From Caenorhabditis elegans (Eukaryota; Nematoda; Chromadorea; Rhabditida; Rhabditidae), in the NCBI RefSeq assembly GCF_000002985.6, contig NC_003279.8:12400001-12464000 (forward strand): a stretch of 64,000 bases of DNA, written 5' to 3'. Both the position numbers and the translations under genes were made by a program. This document shows positions 24,201-35,725 of the stretch, one piece after another (positions within the stretch are counted from its first letter, which is position 1; each line of letters starts with the position of its first letter). The notes below the pieces were generated by a model. That model made no database searches and was not told the origin of the DNA. It saw only the letters and a program-made list of their open reading frames with translations.

Positions 24201-24411
24201 ACGCAAACGGTATGCAGAACTAGTAAAGGATTTCAAAGGCCGGTGTACCCTCATCGACTTCAACCCCGAGTTCTACAATAACTCTACTGGCACATTCCGG
24301 TTATTTGATAGCAAGGGCTTCTCCTACTACACATCGGGAATGCATCTGACACCGCATGGTTTGGAGCATATTCGGCATGTATGGAGGGATGTGTGTAGAA
24401 AGATTGAATAG
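21239..24411 (+). CDS. O-acyltransferase (acyltransferase-3 plus SGNH domain), 659 aa
   Basis: Member of the nematode OAC group: an N-terminal polytopic acyltransferase-3 domain that passes acyl groups across a membrane, and a C-terminal extracytoplasmic SGNH domain. Exons are 21239-21357, 21468-21871, 21920-22006, 22423-22615, 22891-23356, 23402-23522, 23578-23689, 23739-23949 and 24145-24411; phases close to 660 codons. Visible motifs are RSDLQGLRGFAIVAVLGFHF (candidate catalytic His), FFVLSGFLM, TWSLSVEVQFYFLVP, GDISYALYLLHWPIYS, then SGNH block I (VIGNSWTANQGS) and the terminal SGMHLTPHG. About ten hydrophobic segments are evident. Intron 4 contains a MITE placed four bases before the splice AG. 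The substrate is unknown; it could be glycans, lipids or small molecules. Confidence 0.9.
22670..22878. mobile_element. MITE with 8-bp target duplication at a splice acceptor
   Basis: Inverted ends GGTACTTGTGTATTACATG / CATGTAATACACAAGTACC run for about 29 bp. The element is flanked by perfect 8-bp direct repeats CCCTTATT (22662-22669 and 22879-22886). An 8-bp duplication fits hAT-type insertion. The right duplicate forms the pyrimidine-rich tract of the acceptor used for exon 5 of the acyltransferase gene. A solo end of the same family lies at about 26757-26786. Confidence 0.9.
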
Positions 24412-24574
24412 TTGAACGTATATTACTTATTTATTTTTTACAACAAAGTACATACATAAATTCATATATTGCAAGTCGCGGAAAAAGGATTGCGGGATGA
24501 GAAAGAGTTTTAGTGAGAATCTTTTTTTCTTTTTTTTTACATTAAAGGAGAGCACCTTTTTATCAGTGCCGAAT

Positions 24575-25018
24575 CGGGGGTGTGCGGCAAATCTCAAAAT
24601 TTGCCGAGCTCGGCAAATTCGGCAAATCTCTTTTTTCAATATTTGCCGAGAACGGCAAATTCGGCAAATTCGGCAAATTTGCCGTGCTTAATAAACTCGG
24701 AAAAATTTGATATTTTTTATGTTTTTTGGAGCACCAAAACTACTGAATTCTTAACACACATCTGGTTTCTGAATAAGTTCCGCGTAGTATGTCTGTTTAA
24801 GCATCAAAATAGCTCAATTTTGTGTCATTTTACTACATTTTTGGCTAAAAAATCAATAGTTTTAGTCAAAATTGTACTGTGTGCGGCAAATTTCGAAATT
24901 TGCCGAGCTCGGCAAATTCGGCAAATCTACTTTTTTGAAATTTGCCGTGCTCGGCAAATTCGGCAAATTTGCCGAGCTCGGCAAACGGCAAATTCGGCAA
25001 ATTTGCGGCCCACCCCTG
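24575..25018. mobile_element. hAT-like MITE inserted in beta'-COP fragment
   Basis: Ends CGGGGGTGTGCGGCAAA and GCCCACCCCTG, same family as 12398-12760. Flanks show a near-perfect 8-bp duplication: GTGCCGAAT on the left and GTGCCGAT on the right. On the minus strand both flanks encode the same short beta'-COP piece (GT), which indicates insertion into an exon. Confidence 0.88.
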
Positions 25019-26491
25019 GTGCCGATGTCACGGCGCATTGTAGCAGTTTGATATTCAAGATCAGATTGAAAAAGTTCGTATGAGATCACGTTGAGATCCT
25101 TGTCGACAGCGTAGACTCGAGAATCCTCGGCCATGTATCCCAACTAAAATAATTTCGTTAATATTTGTTATGAAATTTTGCCTAAATCTCACCAAACAAA
25201 GTGGTCTATCAACATGAGCAACAGTGACAATTTCTCCGCCGGCATAGTGATTAATTCTATTGATTGTGAGTGCAGTTGTAAAAATAAAGCAGTCGCCAAT
25301 CCAGAATCCCGTCTCCACAGCTTCTGCTTGTTCTCCAATAACCTTAAACGCGTCTTCAATGCCATCTTCGGTCACTTCTGTTGCATTGGCAACTGCTTCA
25401 GCGCTGTACTTGAAAACGTAGAATGAATCATCCCCACAAATTGCGACCATCTCTCGGTTGTCACTCCAATAGACGCTCTTGGAAGTGATTTCGATACGAC
25501 GAACAAGAGCGGCTGATTCCCAATCAAAGAAGCACAAAGAGTCGTTTGATCTGAACAAAGAATAAATAAAAATCAATCTATGGATAATATTTCAGAAACC
25601 TCAAGGCAAGAAGTGGTCCACCAGAAATTCCCTCAAGCATCATATCTGAACGAATGGACTTGTGATCCTTGAAGTTCTTCTTTATCTTCACATTGGTGGC
25701 AGATTCACGAACAGCAAACATATTTGGATGAGCAGCCCAGACAAACTCGAGTCCCTGTCCGTAATGCCTGATTTTGAGAGCAATTGCATCATACTGTTTA
25801 TACGTATAAACAATATACTTTCCATCACCACAAGCCATAAAAAAATGCCCATTAGATGAATGAGCAAGGGTTTGCGGAGAGATTTCAGAAGATCCAAGAT
25901 TTTTTACAGAAAGCGTCAGACGTTCTCCATCTAAAAATTAATTGGGTCAAACTGATGTTAGATTACAACTTATCTTTTTATTTTCAAATGGTATTATTTG
26001 AAGTTTTCTTTAAAAGTGGAGTAGTGCTACTGTGGAAAGTGTTAAAAACTACTCCAATATTGCCAAAATAACCGAATATCATAGTAAAACTTTTCACATA
26101 AATTTTTGAAATGTTTTTATTTACTTTTCAAAATTTTGGCAATTTGCCAAAACTTTGACCGGAAAGTTTGAAAAATCTTTTTAAAAAAGTTGGAATGATT
26201 TATTATGATATTCGGTCGTATAAGTGTATTTAGACAAAATCCCGTCTGGCGCTTTTTAACCCCCTTTTAAAATATTTCCCAAGTTTCGGTACTCCACCTT
26301 TAAACAGAAAAACATTTATCCATTACCATAACTTATTGATTAAACATCAGCCTACCATTGGCTTCCTTCTGTTCGAATAAACTTCTCAGGTAGACTGCCT
26401 GAATCTCAGATTGAACAGCCCACAAAATCTGTCCGGTGGAATCCATGCTGACGGCGGGGTTCTCAATTGACAATTGTACAGGGTGATCCAT
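24862..26491 (-). pseudogene. Partial beta'-coatomer (COPB2) copy truncated by MITE
   Basis: Intron-containing partial duplicate of the COPI coat subunit beta'-COP, covering the end of the second beta-propeller and the start of the solenoid. Exon-like blocks are 26491-26356, 25930-25600, 25550-25193 and 25143-24862, with closed phases. Diagnostic segments are MDSTGQILWAVQSEIQ, CGDGKYIVYT, VRESATNVKIKKNFKDHKS, SLCFFDWESAALVRRIEI, TEDGIEDAFKVIG, FWIGDCFIFTT and LEYQTATMRRD. The parent family is ~900 aa; this copy lacks the N-terminal propeller and everything after MRRD, where the frame runs into MITE sequence for ~55 codons before stopping. A short continuation (GTDKKVLS) lies beyond the MITE at ~24550-24570. 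Introns show it is a DNA-level duplicate, not a retrocopy. No internal stops precede the MITE, so a transcript could still give a chimeric protein. Confidence 0.85.
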
Positions 26492-27387
26492 AATTATAGT
26501 GACAACTTCTCGCGTCTTTAAAATTTGATAGAACTTTTTAAATATAATTAAACCACACAGGTTTTATTTAAAATTTTCTAGAAAACAAGCAATTATATTA
26601 ATTTTTGAAAATATCTACCTGCGCGACACGGCAGACCCCCTGAAGCAAAAAAAAGTTAACTAAAATGCACAGTTAACTCGAGTTATGCCCATTGAAAAAA
26701 TATCGAAATCATCAAAAAACAGAAAGTGGATACCTTTTTGACCAGCACTGTATTTCAAAAAATGAAGGGAAATAATACACAAGTACCTTTATATATAAAG
26801 AAAGGTGCGGGTAACATAATGTTGAGCAAAATTGCGAAATAATTCATTTTCCCTATAACATAAATTTCCGATAGAAATTGATGGTTTTGCAAACGCGCTC
26901 CGTTAAACACTTCTTTTGGCGGGGTATTTAAATATTGATCCTTCGAGGTATATGTATGTATATGCACGGTTTCCTCTGCGTCTCCACTCTCTCGACGATT
27001 CACGGTCTTCTCAGCTGGAAACAAAGGGGGGATTGCTGTCTATTGACTCTTTGATCCTTGTCTTGCAACTGTAATCGTAATATTTGCCCACCGGAAAATT
27101 TTTTAAAGTTATTCAATTCTTCAGTGAACCATATTGAGCTGAAAACTTATGTAGTAGATTCTGATTTTGGTTGATTGGTTCATAACCTTCATCTGACTTT
27201 ATGTCTTTGTTTCAAAATTGTTGACTCACTAAAAGAAATTCCATGGACTTGAATGAAGACTGATAAACTCCAAACATATACTAACAAGTGTTTACCTGGG
27301 ACTTACCTGGAAACATGCACTTTTGTTAATATGCTCTTTTAGTTCGACCTATTTAAGTGTTGTACCTGAATAAAAGTTATTATAATC
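26492..27387. other. Spacer between beta'-COP fragment and lectin pseudogene
   Basis: No gene supported. It holds a solo MITE end (~26757-26786) of the GGTACTTGTG family. Confidence 0.35.
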
Positions 27388-29094
27388 ATGAATCTCTGTA
27401 TTTCCCTATTTTCCCTACTTTCAATCATTTTAATCGGTTTTGGAGTCAACACTGTGGTTGCTCAAAAAACGCCAGTTTGTACACATGGATTCACATTGAT
27501 CAACGACAAATGTTGGAAACTATTCAACAATCCAGTGAACCATACAGAAGCTGAAAAATCCTGCAACAGCTTCGGAGCTACACTTGTCACTGTGAAAAGT
27601 GCAGAGGTAGGAGTTAATACAATTCTATCACTATATCGTTTGGTTTTAGGATAATAAAGCAATATTCACTATGGCTGAAAAGTATGCTTCCACGGTATGG
27701 CTGGGATTGTACTGTTTGGGAAATAGACCTTCAACATGTTTCTGGGATGACGCTAGCGGATCAGCGGAGAGCTTGAACTATTTCTCACGTATGAGTATTT
27801 ACCCTCGCGTTGAACTTGGAAATTGCATCTACTACGCTACCGATGGTGTTTTGGCTAAAACATGGATCAGCACTTCTTGTGACAGGAGTACTTTTGAATA
27901 TATTTGTGAGCTACCGACAACTTATGAAGGTAATCAAACCAGTGCCTTCCGCGCCTAGGTATTGGTCAATCTCAAGAAAGGAGGCGTACCCAACAAATCA
28001 AACTTTACCGCCCCTGATTGGTTGGTCACTCCCCAAAATTTGAAATACGAGATGTCGTTTTTTTAGCACTTTGAAGGCCCCTGACGAGGGAATTTCTCGT
28101 TTTCAGTACACTATGAACATTTTTTGTATCATTTATTTTCAAAAATATTTAGAGTTTCAGAAACAGTTTAAAATAACTACTTTGACATTAAATCAAGCAA
28201 AATTTTATTTATATTGACTTCAATACGTCCGTGGCGCAATGTTTCTGAAAACAACATTTGATCTATAATTTGACCTCTAGACATCTTATATTAGCTGAAA
28301 CTTTATCTTAAATTCAAACAAGACCCATTCCAGATAACTGCACCTACAACTATAATGGACATTGCTACACATTCAGCCAATATAATCGCCAATTCGGTGT
28401 GGCGTAGGATCTATGTGCTCAAGAGTGTGGAAATCTTGTGTCAATCCACTCGGCAAACGAGAACAAATACATCAACACGATGGCCCCGAAAAATGAGTAT
28501 TTCATCGGTGCGCTTTGGAATTATCAGACAAAACTGCAATGGGTGGATGGTTCGAATATGGACTACAATAATACCTATCCAGTGAACATTCGTCGTGTCG
28601 ATTTTTGCACTGCAATGTCTACAACAAGTCAGCCGACTCGGCTACCTGGATTTTGGTACAACGAGGACTGCAGTTCAGAATTGCCGTACATTTGCAAACG
28701 TGAAGCTGGTGTACAGTGCGCGATCCCATCACCAACTGTCACTCCGAGCATCGAAGGCCCTTCTTTTTGTAACAGCACACCACAAATGGCCCCTGGTGCG
28801 ATATCATCCCCAAAAAGAGTGTTTTCTTCACAATTGTACTGTATTTATCAATTGGCTACACTCGGGCCGTACAAGATAGCGCTGACATTCAAATAGTTCC
28901 GCAAGACAACTTCAGATGAATATGTGTCAATTTACGATGGAAGTTCAATCTATAGTCCACGTTTGGGAGGTTACGATGGGGATTTGTTCTGTAACACATT
29001 CACGTCAAGTGGTAATAGAATGGTTGTCCTATTCACAGTGATTCCTGGAAACATGACAAGTGAATTTGAAGCAGTCTTTACATCAGTTGTTTGA
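27388..29094 (+). pseudogene. CTLD-CTLD-CUB lectin pseudogene
   Basis: Copy of the secreted lectin family seen intact at 30058-31452. Exons are 27388-27606, 27650-27929 and 28334-29094. A signal peptide (LFSLLSIILIGFGVNTVVA) precedes the first C-type lectin domain (CTHGFTLINDKCWKLF ... WLGLYCLGNRPSTCFWDD), then a second CTLD (DNCTYNYNGHCYTFS...) and a CUB domain. Two in-frame TAG codons break the last exon, at 28405-28407 (second CTLD, where relatives have a sense codon) and 28894-28896 (CUB), yet the frame is otherwise open to the normal end (SVV). Splice signals are still good. It could instead be a functional gene with unrecognised introns around the stops, but no good sites flank both. 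Confidence 0.8.
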
Positions 29095-29522
29095 TTTTTC
29101 ACAGATTCTTGAGTTTTTCAATAAATAATTAATACTGGCATTATATTTTGTATTCTCAATATTTATGAGCAAAGAGCAAGCTGTATCTTTTTCTTTTGTG
29201 ATTTCAAATGTTCTACATGTGTCTTGAAATTTAACTGTGCTTGATCTTTTAGTCTCTTCTCAGTTTTTGACTTTTTCGCATGATCAACAAAGATCTCTTA
29301 TCAGTTTTGCTCCGTAAGCAATGGGAGGTGTAAGAAGACGATTTGATGACAATACTGATAAAAATTATGACAGGAAACACGAATGAGTGTAGATTCTCTC
29401 TACTGAAGACTACACTTTTCGAAAAGTATGTAAACATGTAGGCACCGAAACGTCTGACGTGTCAGCCGTACGCCTTCTATGCAGAATCCAAAAAGCGACA
29501 GTCGATACGAAAGAACCACCTA

Positions 29523-29840
29523 TTACGGGAACACTAAATCGTGAAAAATGTGTTTTCGAGCATTTTATTTGACGCGCGATATCTCTTAACGAATTTCAAT
29601 AACTACTGTAGTGCGGTGTCGATTTACGGGCTCGATTTTCGAAAATATTTTCTTACCGAATTTTGAGAGCAATTTTCAGTTTTTTCGTTTTTTTTTTGCC
29701 TTTTTCATACTTTCTTGTGTTATTTTATCAATAAATAAGTTATTCAAATTCGGTAAAAAAATTTTTTCGAAAATCGAGCCCGTAAATCGACACCGCGAAA
29801 ATGCTCGAATACACATTCTCACGATTTAGTGTTCCCGTAA
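29523..29840. mobile_element. MITE with TTACGGGAACACTAAATCG inverted ends
   Basis: Terminal inverted repeats TTACGGGAACACTAAATCG / CGATTTAGTGTTCCCGTAA, bordered by TA on both sides (29521-29522 and 29841-29842), and internal arms GGGCTCGATTTTCG / CGAAAATCGAGCCC. The TA duplication suggests mobilisation by a Tc1/mariner-type transposase. Confidence 0.88.
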
Positions 29841-30057
29841 TATCTCGCAATGTGGAGCAAACGCCAAGCCTTTGATATTACGTCAAAATGCAGAATGCAA
29901 GGAGACCAGCTCAAGGCGGGCAAGGGCAGGCCCCAAGCCCTGAAACCGCGTCTACCTCTTATAAGCCTTATTGTTATATATCTGTAATAGCTTGTGAGGT
30001 TTGTGAGTATCTGTTTGAATTGAAAATAAAGCTTTCATCATACTTTTATTTGTAACA

Positions 30058-31452
30058 TTAGCGTCTATAAACAATCGACGAGAATCTCGCATAGAATCCA
30101 CTGGAAATGCCCTTCGAGTCTGACGTGAACGTTACCAGCATGGTATTTCCACTCGAAGTCAGTGCAAAGGGTCTCTGAGTTCCACTGCATCGGCGCAGAC
30201 AGGGACTATCCGTTGTCAGGCCATCATACACTGTTACAACATCATTTGCTTCCGTGGAGAATGACGCAAATCGTAGAGCAATCTTATACGCTCCCAATGT
30301 GGACAGCTGATAAGTGCAGTTTTCGTTGTTGAAATAGTTCTCGGGATAGTTTGGAGAGGTGATGACTCCTGGAGACATTAGTAGGCCTGCGTTGCAGTTT
30401 GATGGGTTTGCAGGGCTTGGGGCCACAGTTACTGGTGATGCAGTTGTAGACTGCACGCCAGCTGGGCGCTTGCAAATATATTTGGCAGGACGAGTACAAT
30501 TTGTACTGAACCAGAAACCAGACGGAATAGGGGACGAAATGACCGTTGACATTGCCACGCAGTAATCCCCTCGATATGAGTTCTCTGGATCGGTGTTATT
30601 GTAGTCCCACTTGGATTTATCTAACCAGTAGAGACTATTATCCAATTTCCACACTGCTCCAATGAGGTAATAATCTTGTGCGGCAAACGTTTCAATGTAT
30701 CGATTTTCATTTGATGAATGTATCGACACAAGGTCTCCATAGGTTTCTGCGCATTTGGTTTGTGCAATGATAAATGGTTCGGCAGTTGAGCTGAATGTGT
30801 AGCAGTACCCATTGTAATTGTAGGTACAGTCGTCTGAAACATGTCTCCCTTAGAATTCTTCCACAAAACTTATAATTTCTCTAATACCTGCATGAGTTGT
30901 CGGCAGTTCACAAATATAGGACATGAGCTTGCTCTCACAATCCTCGCTGATCCATTTCCCAGCTAACGCTCCCAGTGTAGATAAGTACACACAATGACCA
31001 GCATCGACGAGAGGAAAATCTGAAACTCGTTCCCTTTGTGAAGTAAAAAAGAGTCACGAACCAATTGAAAAGTTGTCGTAACTCTGTGCAGAGCCAGAGT
31101 TATCATCCCACAAGCATTTGGCAGGATCACTATCAAAGCAATACAATCCAAGCCAAATCAGTCGGGCAGAACTTGCAGCTACTACAGTGGCAATGGCTTG
31201 TTCATCCTGAAACTTTACACATGAATTGGCAGAAGGCTTTATGAACTTATGTACATTAACATTTTTCACCGTGACAAGTGTTGCTCCAAAACTATTACAT
31301 GAGCTTTCAGCCGATGTGTGGTTCACTTTAGTGTCAAACAGTTTCAAACATTTTTTGTTGAGTAGAGTGAATCCATTTGTGCAAATGAGAGGTGAATTTA
31401 GACACGCTTTAAAACAAATAATGAGAAGAAGCAGTGCAAAACGGAGTTGCAT
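30058..31452 (-). CDS. Secreted lectin: CTLD-CTLD-CUB, 416 aa
   Basis: Intact secreted protein of the nematode CLEC/CUB class, often linked to immune or gut surface roles. Exons are 31452-31255, 31206-31062, 31019-30888 and 30833-30058; phases close to 417 codons. The signal peptide is MQLRFALLLLIICFKACLNS. CTLD 1 spans residues ~20-155 (CTNGFTLLNKKCLKLF, WLGLYCFDSDPAKCLWDD, GHCVYLS, YICELPTT). CTLD 2 spans ~160-290 (CTYNYNGYCYTFS, SIHSSNENRY, YICKRPAGV). A Thr/Pro/Ser linker leads to a CUB domain (CNAGLLMSPGVITSPNYPENYF, YDG). The first intron is short (48 nt) and open in frame; it is placed by comparison with the paralog at 60.9 kb. The upstream TTTTGATAAGCAT block is shared with that paralog's promoter. 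Confidence 0.9.
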
Positions 31453-31607
31453 GTTGGAACAAGTATAGTAAAATGCTTATCAAAATTCAGTTTTTGCAAG
31501 GTGGGCGTTTATGAATCACGATGAAGGTTTCAAATCGGAGATTAAAAATCAACAAGAATGATGATGAAAACACAGTCTCCTTGGCATTGAAAGCGCACAA
31601 GACACGG

Positions 31608-32528
31608 TATGGATTTTTTAAACGAAAATTCAAAAAAAACATGCTCCAAGAATTAATTCATTCATAGTCATAGCGTGAAACGTGGAATATTTTTGATTTA
31701 TTTTCAGTTTTTCTCTATTTTATTTCATCCACTTTCAGCTCTCTTTCAGTATTTTTCAATTTTTTGAAATTATTGAAGTTCACTACTCTGTCGCAAAGCT
31801 CACAAACCAAGAAGAAGCCCAGGCAACAGCAACATCATCAAAAGCAAAGCTGAATTTACGCTCCCGTAAAAGCCTGTTAACTAGAAGACGGGTTAACAAC
31901 TTTTTCTGACACTTTACCCGTGTCTTTGACAGGTTCAAATCTACAAATCTAATATAAATTTGGGTGCCCTTCCAGTCTTAGTTTTCGAGAAAAACGCCAT
32001 AGTGTGCATAAGTTCTCAAAACTGAAAGAACGACCGAATACCATAATAAAACACTCCAAAACAACTAGATTTTTCATAATATCCGGTCAAAGTTTTGGCC
32101 TTTAATTTTAGTTGATTCTGCTCAAGCTTTGGCGTTTTTCTTGAAAACTAAGACGGTAAGGGTATCCAAATTTATATCAGATTTATAGATATGAGCTTGT
32201 CGAAGACACTGGTGAAGTTTCAGAAAAAGTTGTTAACCCGTCTTCTAGCTAACAGGCTCTAACGGGAGCGTAACTTCAGCCTTGCTTTTAATGATGTTGT
32301 TGTTGACTGGGCTTCTTCTTGGTTTGTGAGCTTTGCGACAGAGTAGTCAACTTCAAAAATTTCAAAAAAAAAAATTTTAAAAATCAAAAAGAGAGCTAAA
32401 AAATTGGCTGAAATAAAACAGAGAAAAACTGAAAAAATAAATCAAAAATATGCCACGTTTCACGCTATGGCTATTAATGAATTAATTCTTGGAACATGTT
32501 TTTTTGAATTTTCGCTAAAAAATCCACA
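31608..32528. repeat. Long inverted repeat, ~0.4 kb arms
   Basis: The left arm 31608-32000 is closely matched by the reverse complement of 32131-32528, with ~130 bp between. Examples are AGAAGACGGGTTAACAAC on the left versus GTTGTTAACCCGTCTTCT on the right, and GAATTAATTC blocks at the outer ends. No open frame is present. A transcript would fold into a long near-perfect hairpin. Confidence 0.9.
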
Positions 32529-33067
32529 GCGTGAAGAGGCAGCTTACTGGCGCATTTCGCGTGTTTTTGTGGATTTCTCCTAAATGCAGAAATTTCGTGC
32601 CAAAGACTAATAGAGACTGCAAGACTGATAGAGGAAATACGGTAAATTTCTTCAATAGCATTTCAAATTGAAGAGAATGATTAACTTCATAAAATAGCAA
32701 GGCCACTTTTTTGAAATATGAAAGAAAATAATGATTTTTACTCAAAAAACGTGTTTTAAATATAAAACCCTACTCCTTCTTCATTTTTCAACAAAATTCC
32801 GTATTTTTGGTGAATTCCATTCCGTTTTGTCCTATTTAATAAAACTACAATCGTAAATTTTCCTACCATTTGAGGTACAGAAAATGCTGCCGAGATGAAC
32901 TTGATCGGGGTTTTGAGAAAAAGTAAAAATACCCGTATACAACGGAATAAGTTAAATTATATTATGGTTAGCAAATTTTGAGAGTGGGTCTAGGTGCCCA
33001 ATTCACTGATTCACTGCGTCTATTGAGATTCAGATCTCTCACAATTTTGAAGTTCGCAAAATGAAGG
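32529..33067. other. Spacer, no gene seen
   Basis: No coding frame or repeat could be supported between the inverted repeat and the GT31 upstream element. Confidence 0.35.
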
Positions 33068-33195
33068 TGCTTGTCGAGCGTCCTGTCAGCCAATTTTCAA
33101 TGGATAACCATCTCCGCCACTGTTCCACAATGGGAAAAGCCCACAATCTAGGACTTGATCTTGGCCATAGAAGTCCAAAATTGCCCAAAATTGTG
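33068..33195. promoter_or_regulatory. GT31-associated upstream repeat R1
   Basis: A block of ~130 bp including AGCCAATTTTCAATGGATAA and TTGATCTTGGCCATAGAAG, just upstream of the GT31 start at 33248. Three more copies exist (46579-46720, 48509-48640, 53141-53262). Relative to the two GT31 genes that it adjoins, the orientation is the same, so it is probably a duplicated promoter region. Confidence 0.6.
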
Positions 33196-33247
33196 CGTAA
33201 TTTCTAACGCTTAAAGCTTATTTCTCTCGATAGATTTTTCAAGTTCT

Positions 33248-34886
33248 ATGTTAATGCCACGTCCAAAAGCAGTTCATGTATTAGTATTGATTTTTATATT
33301 CCTATTTTGTAAGTTGGAAAACTTTATTAATTATTGATGTCTGGATTTTTAGGTGTTGCAAGTCTTAGAAATCGAAACAGTTCGTTTCATGAGTCTTCAG
33401 AAATTCCCAAGGAAAATTGCACAAGAAGTGGGTGGTTGAAAGGTAGTTTATAATTTTTCCTTAACTAAATGATAAAGTAAATCCGTTTCAGACTCTACTG
33501 CTCCTGAAACTCAAGACTTTGGCTCGGAGTTTGTGATTTCATTCGCAGATATTCAAAAGAACTATACCTGGTTGTACCTTCCCGAGATCGAAGAGGCAAG
33601 TCAGGAGAAGGATATTCTAATGATAGTCGCCTCGAGGACAGATAGCTATGCTCGGAGGAACATCATGCGGCAGACCTGGATGAATAAGTCGGACAGTGAG
33701 ATTGTAGCAAATGGGAGGATGAAGCCGTTGTTCTTGGTTGGATTAACGCCCGGTGACTATAAAATGAAGAAGATGGTGATGCAAGAAGCGAAGCTCTACG
33801 GGGACATTATCGTCGTTGACATGAATGATACATATGAAGAGCTGACCTATAAGGTGAGTTATTCGAGCACAACGTGCCAAGAGTTCGGATCAGATAATAC
33901 TCATAGCTACGTATTAATTATATCTTCTGGTTAATGCAAACATGCTCTACTGATAAAATGAGTGTAAAACTAATAGTGCCAGTTTTCCCAGAAAATTCAA
34001 TTTTTGCTAGTTCTCGCACATTCCCTTATACTCTCAACTTCATAGGTCTTTCGAGAATGTGAAAAAATGAACGAAGCGAATGCCAAGTCACACAGTATTT
34101 TACTGCCAACTTAGCTTTTTTAGTTTGAATATCTAAGTCTACAGTACCACTGTAACTTCAATCCTATTTCATCTTCCAGTCACTGGCGATTCTTCTCTAC
34201 GGAGTCAGCAAAGCTCCACGATACCAAATGATCGGGAAAATCGATGAAGACGTCATATTCTTCCCGGATAAGCTTACTGCACTCTACGAGCAAGGTATCA
34301 TAGATGCTACTCCACTTTGCGCCTATGGGTACAAAATCCAAGCTGGAGCTCGTATATTCCGTGACAAGAACGATCGATGGTTAGTCCACATATTTTATTA
34401 AGATTGCTCATTTTCAAAGTTAAGGTATGTTCCGGAGTCTTCCTACTCTTGCTCCAAATTTCCCGAGTATGTCTCGGGAATGTTGTACATGGTCACTTGG
34501 GAGGCTGCGCAGCAGATCATCAAGTCTACGAAGTATCGAGATTTTATTCAGGTGTGTGAAGGGTTGATTTATAACTTGAACCTTCAGAGTTACAGGTGGA
34601 AGACGTGTTTCTTACTGGAATTCTTGCGGAAGACCTGGGAATTTCTGTGAGGAACTTGCCAAAATTCTACAAGTACCCGAACGATGTAAGTTTTGATTTT
34701 TGGGATTGTGAAACACTAAATGATAAAACATTTCAGATTGATGAATCCAAATCGGTGGATATAATTGCATGGCACAACGACCAAAAAGACATCCAATACT
34801 TGAATTTTTTCAAGAAAGGGCTGGCCAGATATCAAAACGAGAAGGCAGGAATTGCAGCGATGACGACGACTTCTGCACAGAATTGA
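33248..34886 (+). CDS. Beta-1,3-galactosyltransferase family protein (GT31), 359 aa
   Basis: Type II Golgi glycosyltransferase of family GT31 (Galactosyl_T). Exons are 33248-33308, 33353-33442, 33492-33853, 34180-34379, 34425-34551, 34596-34685 and 34737-34886; phases close to 360 codons. A second in-frame ATG at 33254 (MPRPK) is the one conserved in the paralog. The signal anchor VLVLIFIFLFCVA is followed by a stem. Core motifs are DILMIVASRTDSYARRNIMRQTW, the metal-binding IDEDV in MIGKIDEDVIFFPDKL, EYVSGMLYMVTWEAA, and the acidic VEDVFLTGILAEDLGI. The C-terminal NDQKDIQYLNFF tail is also conserved. The closest relative is the minus-strand copy at 47.2-48.4 kb. Donor sugar and acceptor cannot be read from sequence. 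Confidence 0.9.
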
Positions 34887-35725
34887 TTATAATTTTTGAA
34901 AATTGCGAGTATAAAAGTGTTGATAAAAATTATCTTGATTCCAACCTTGTAGCATTATTTTTTTGCCCGGAGTTTAGTCTGAAAACCCTCTAGTCCTTGC
35001 CTTGTTTTCAGTTATCTTATTTTTCAGAATGAGCTGTTTTTCAGACTTTTCCTGTGCTTTACTACTTAAAAAATGGACAAAATACTAAATTCGTTGAAAA
35101 TTACTCACGATTTCTATGCATTCGTTTTGTCAAAAGTCGCGAAAAAAAGTCCCAAAAATACATATCAGCCTAGATCGGGATTTAAAAAAAATTATTAAAG
35201 TTTTATATGTAGAAAAAAATTGAAGAAACACATTTAACAAACTGGGAAAGTTGAAGAATATTGATGTACATCATCGTTTTATAAGTTTATTTTCACTTTA
35301 AACTTTAAATTTCATTGCTTTAAATTTTATTACTTTTTAATGTTGAAAATAAATCAAAATAAATTAAATCATTAATTACTCAAAAATTAAAACTCATAAG
35401 TGACCAATAAAATTTGAAAATGATCTGAAGTGTTATAAAATATATTATCATCCAAACTCAAGAGCAACACTCAAACAATACAAAAAATATGAGGGAAGCT
35501 GGCCAAAATAACTGAAACTGATAAATGAATATTGTTTTATTCTTCAAAAGTTACCCACTTTTCAAAACCCCCTACGAATCCAGGTTTTGTTCCACATAGA
35601 TCGATGTCACTTTGTCTATTCTTTTCCCAAAACCTGAATTCACTTATCCGTCTGAAAATCTTATGATTCCAAAAAGCAACTATATAAAACGTCCACGGTC
35701 GAAAAGCTTCAATCCCTCACCTACG
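34887..35725. other. Spacer between GT31 and GT43 genes
   Basis: AT-rich; no gene, repeat or RNA supported. A TATATAAAACG at about 35681-35691 lies ~40 bp before the GT43 ATG and is a likely TATA box. Confidence 0.45.

Noticed and set aside
24427-25083. Open frames reading ICRARQIRQI-type repeats on both strands
   Set aside because: They are translations of the MITE's AAATTCGGC units, not genes.
26755-27024. 89-codon open frame, minus strand
   Set aside because: It includes a solo MITE end and has no recognisable domain or splice partner.
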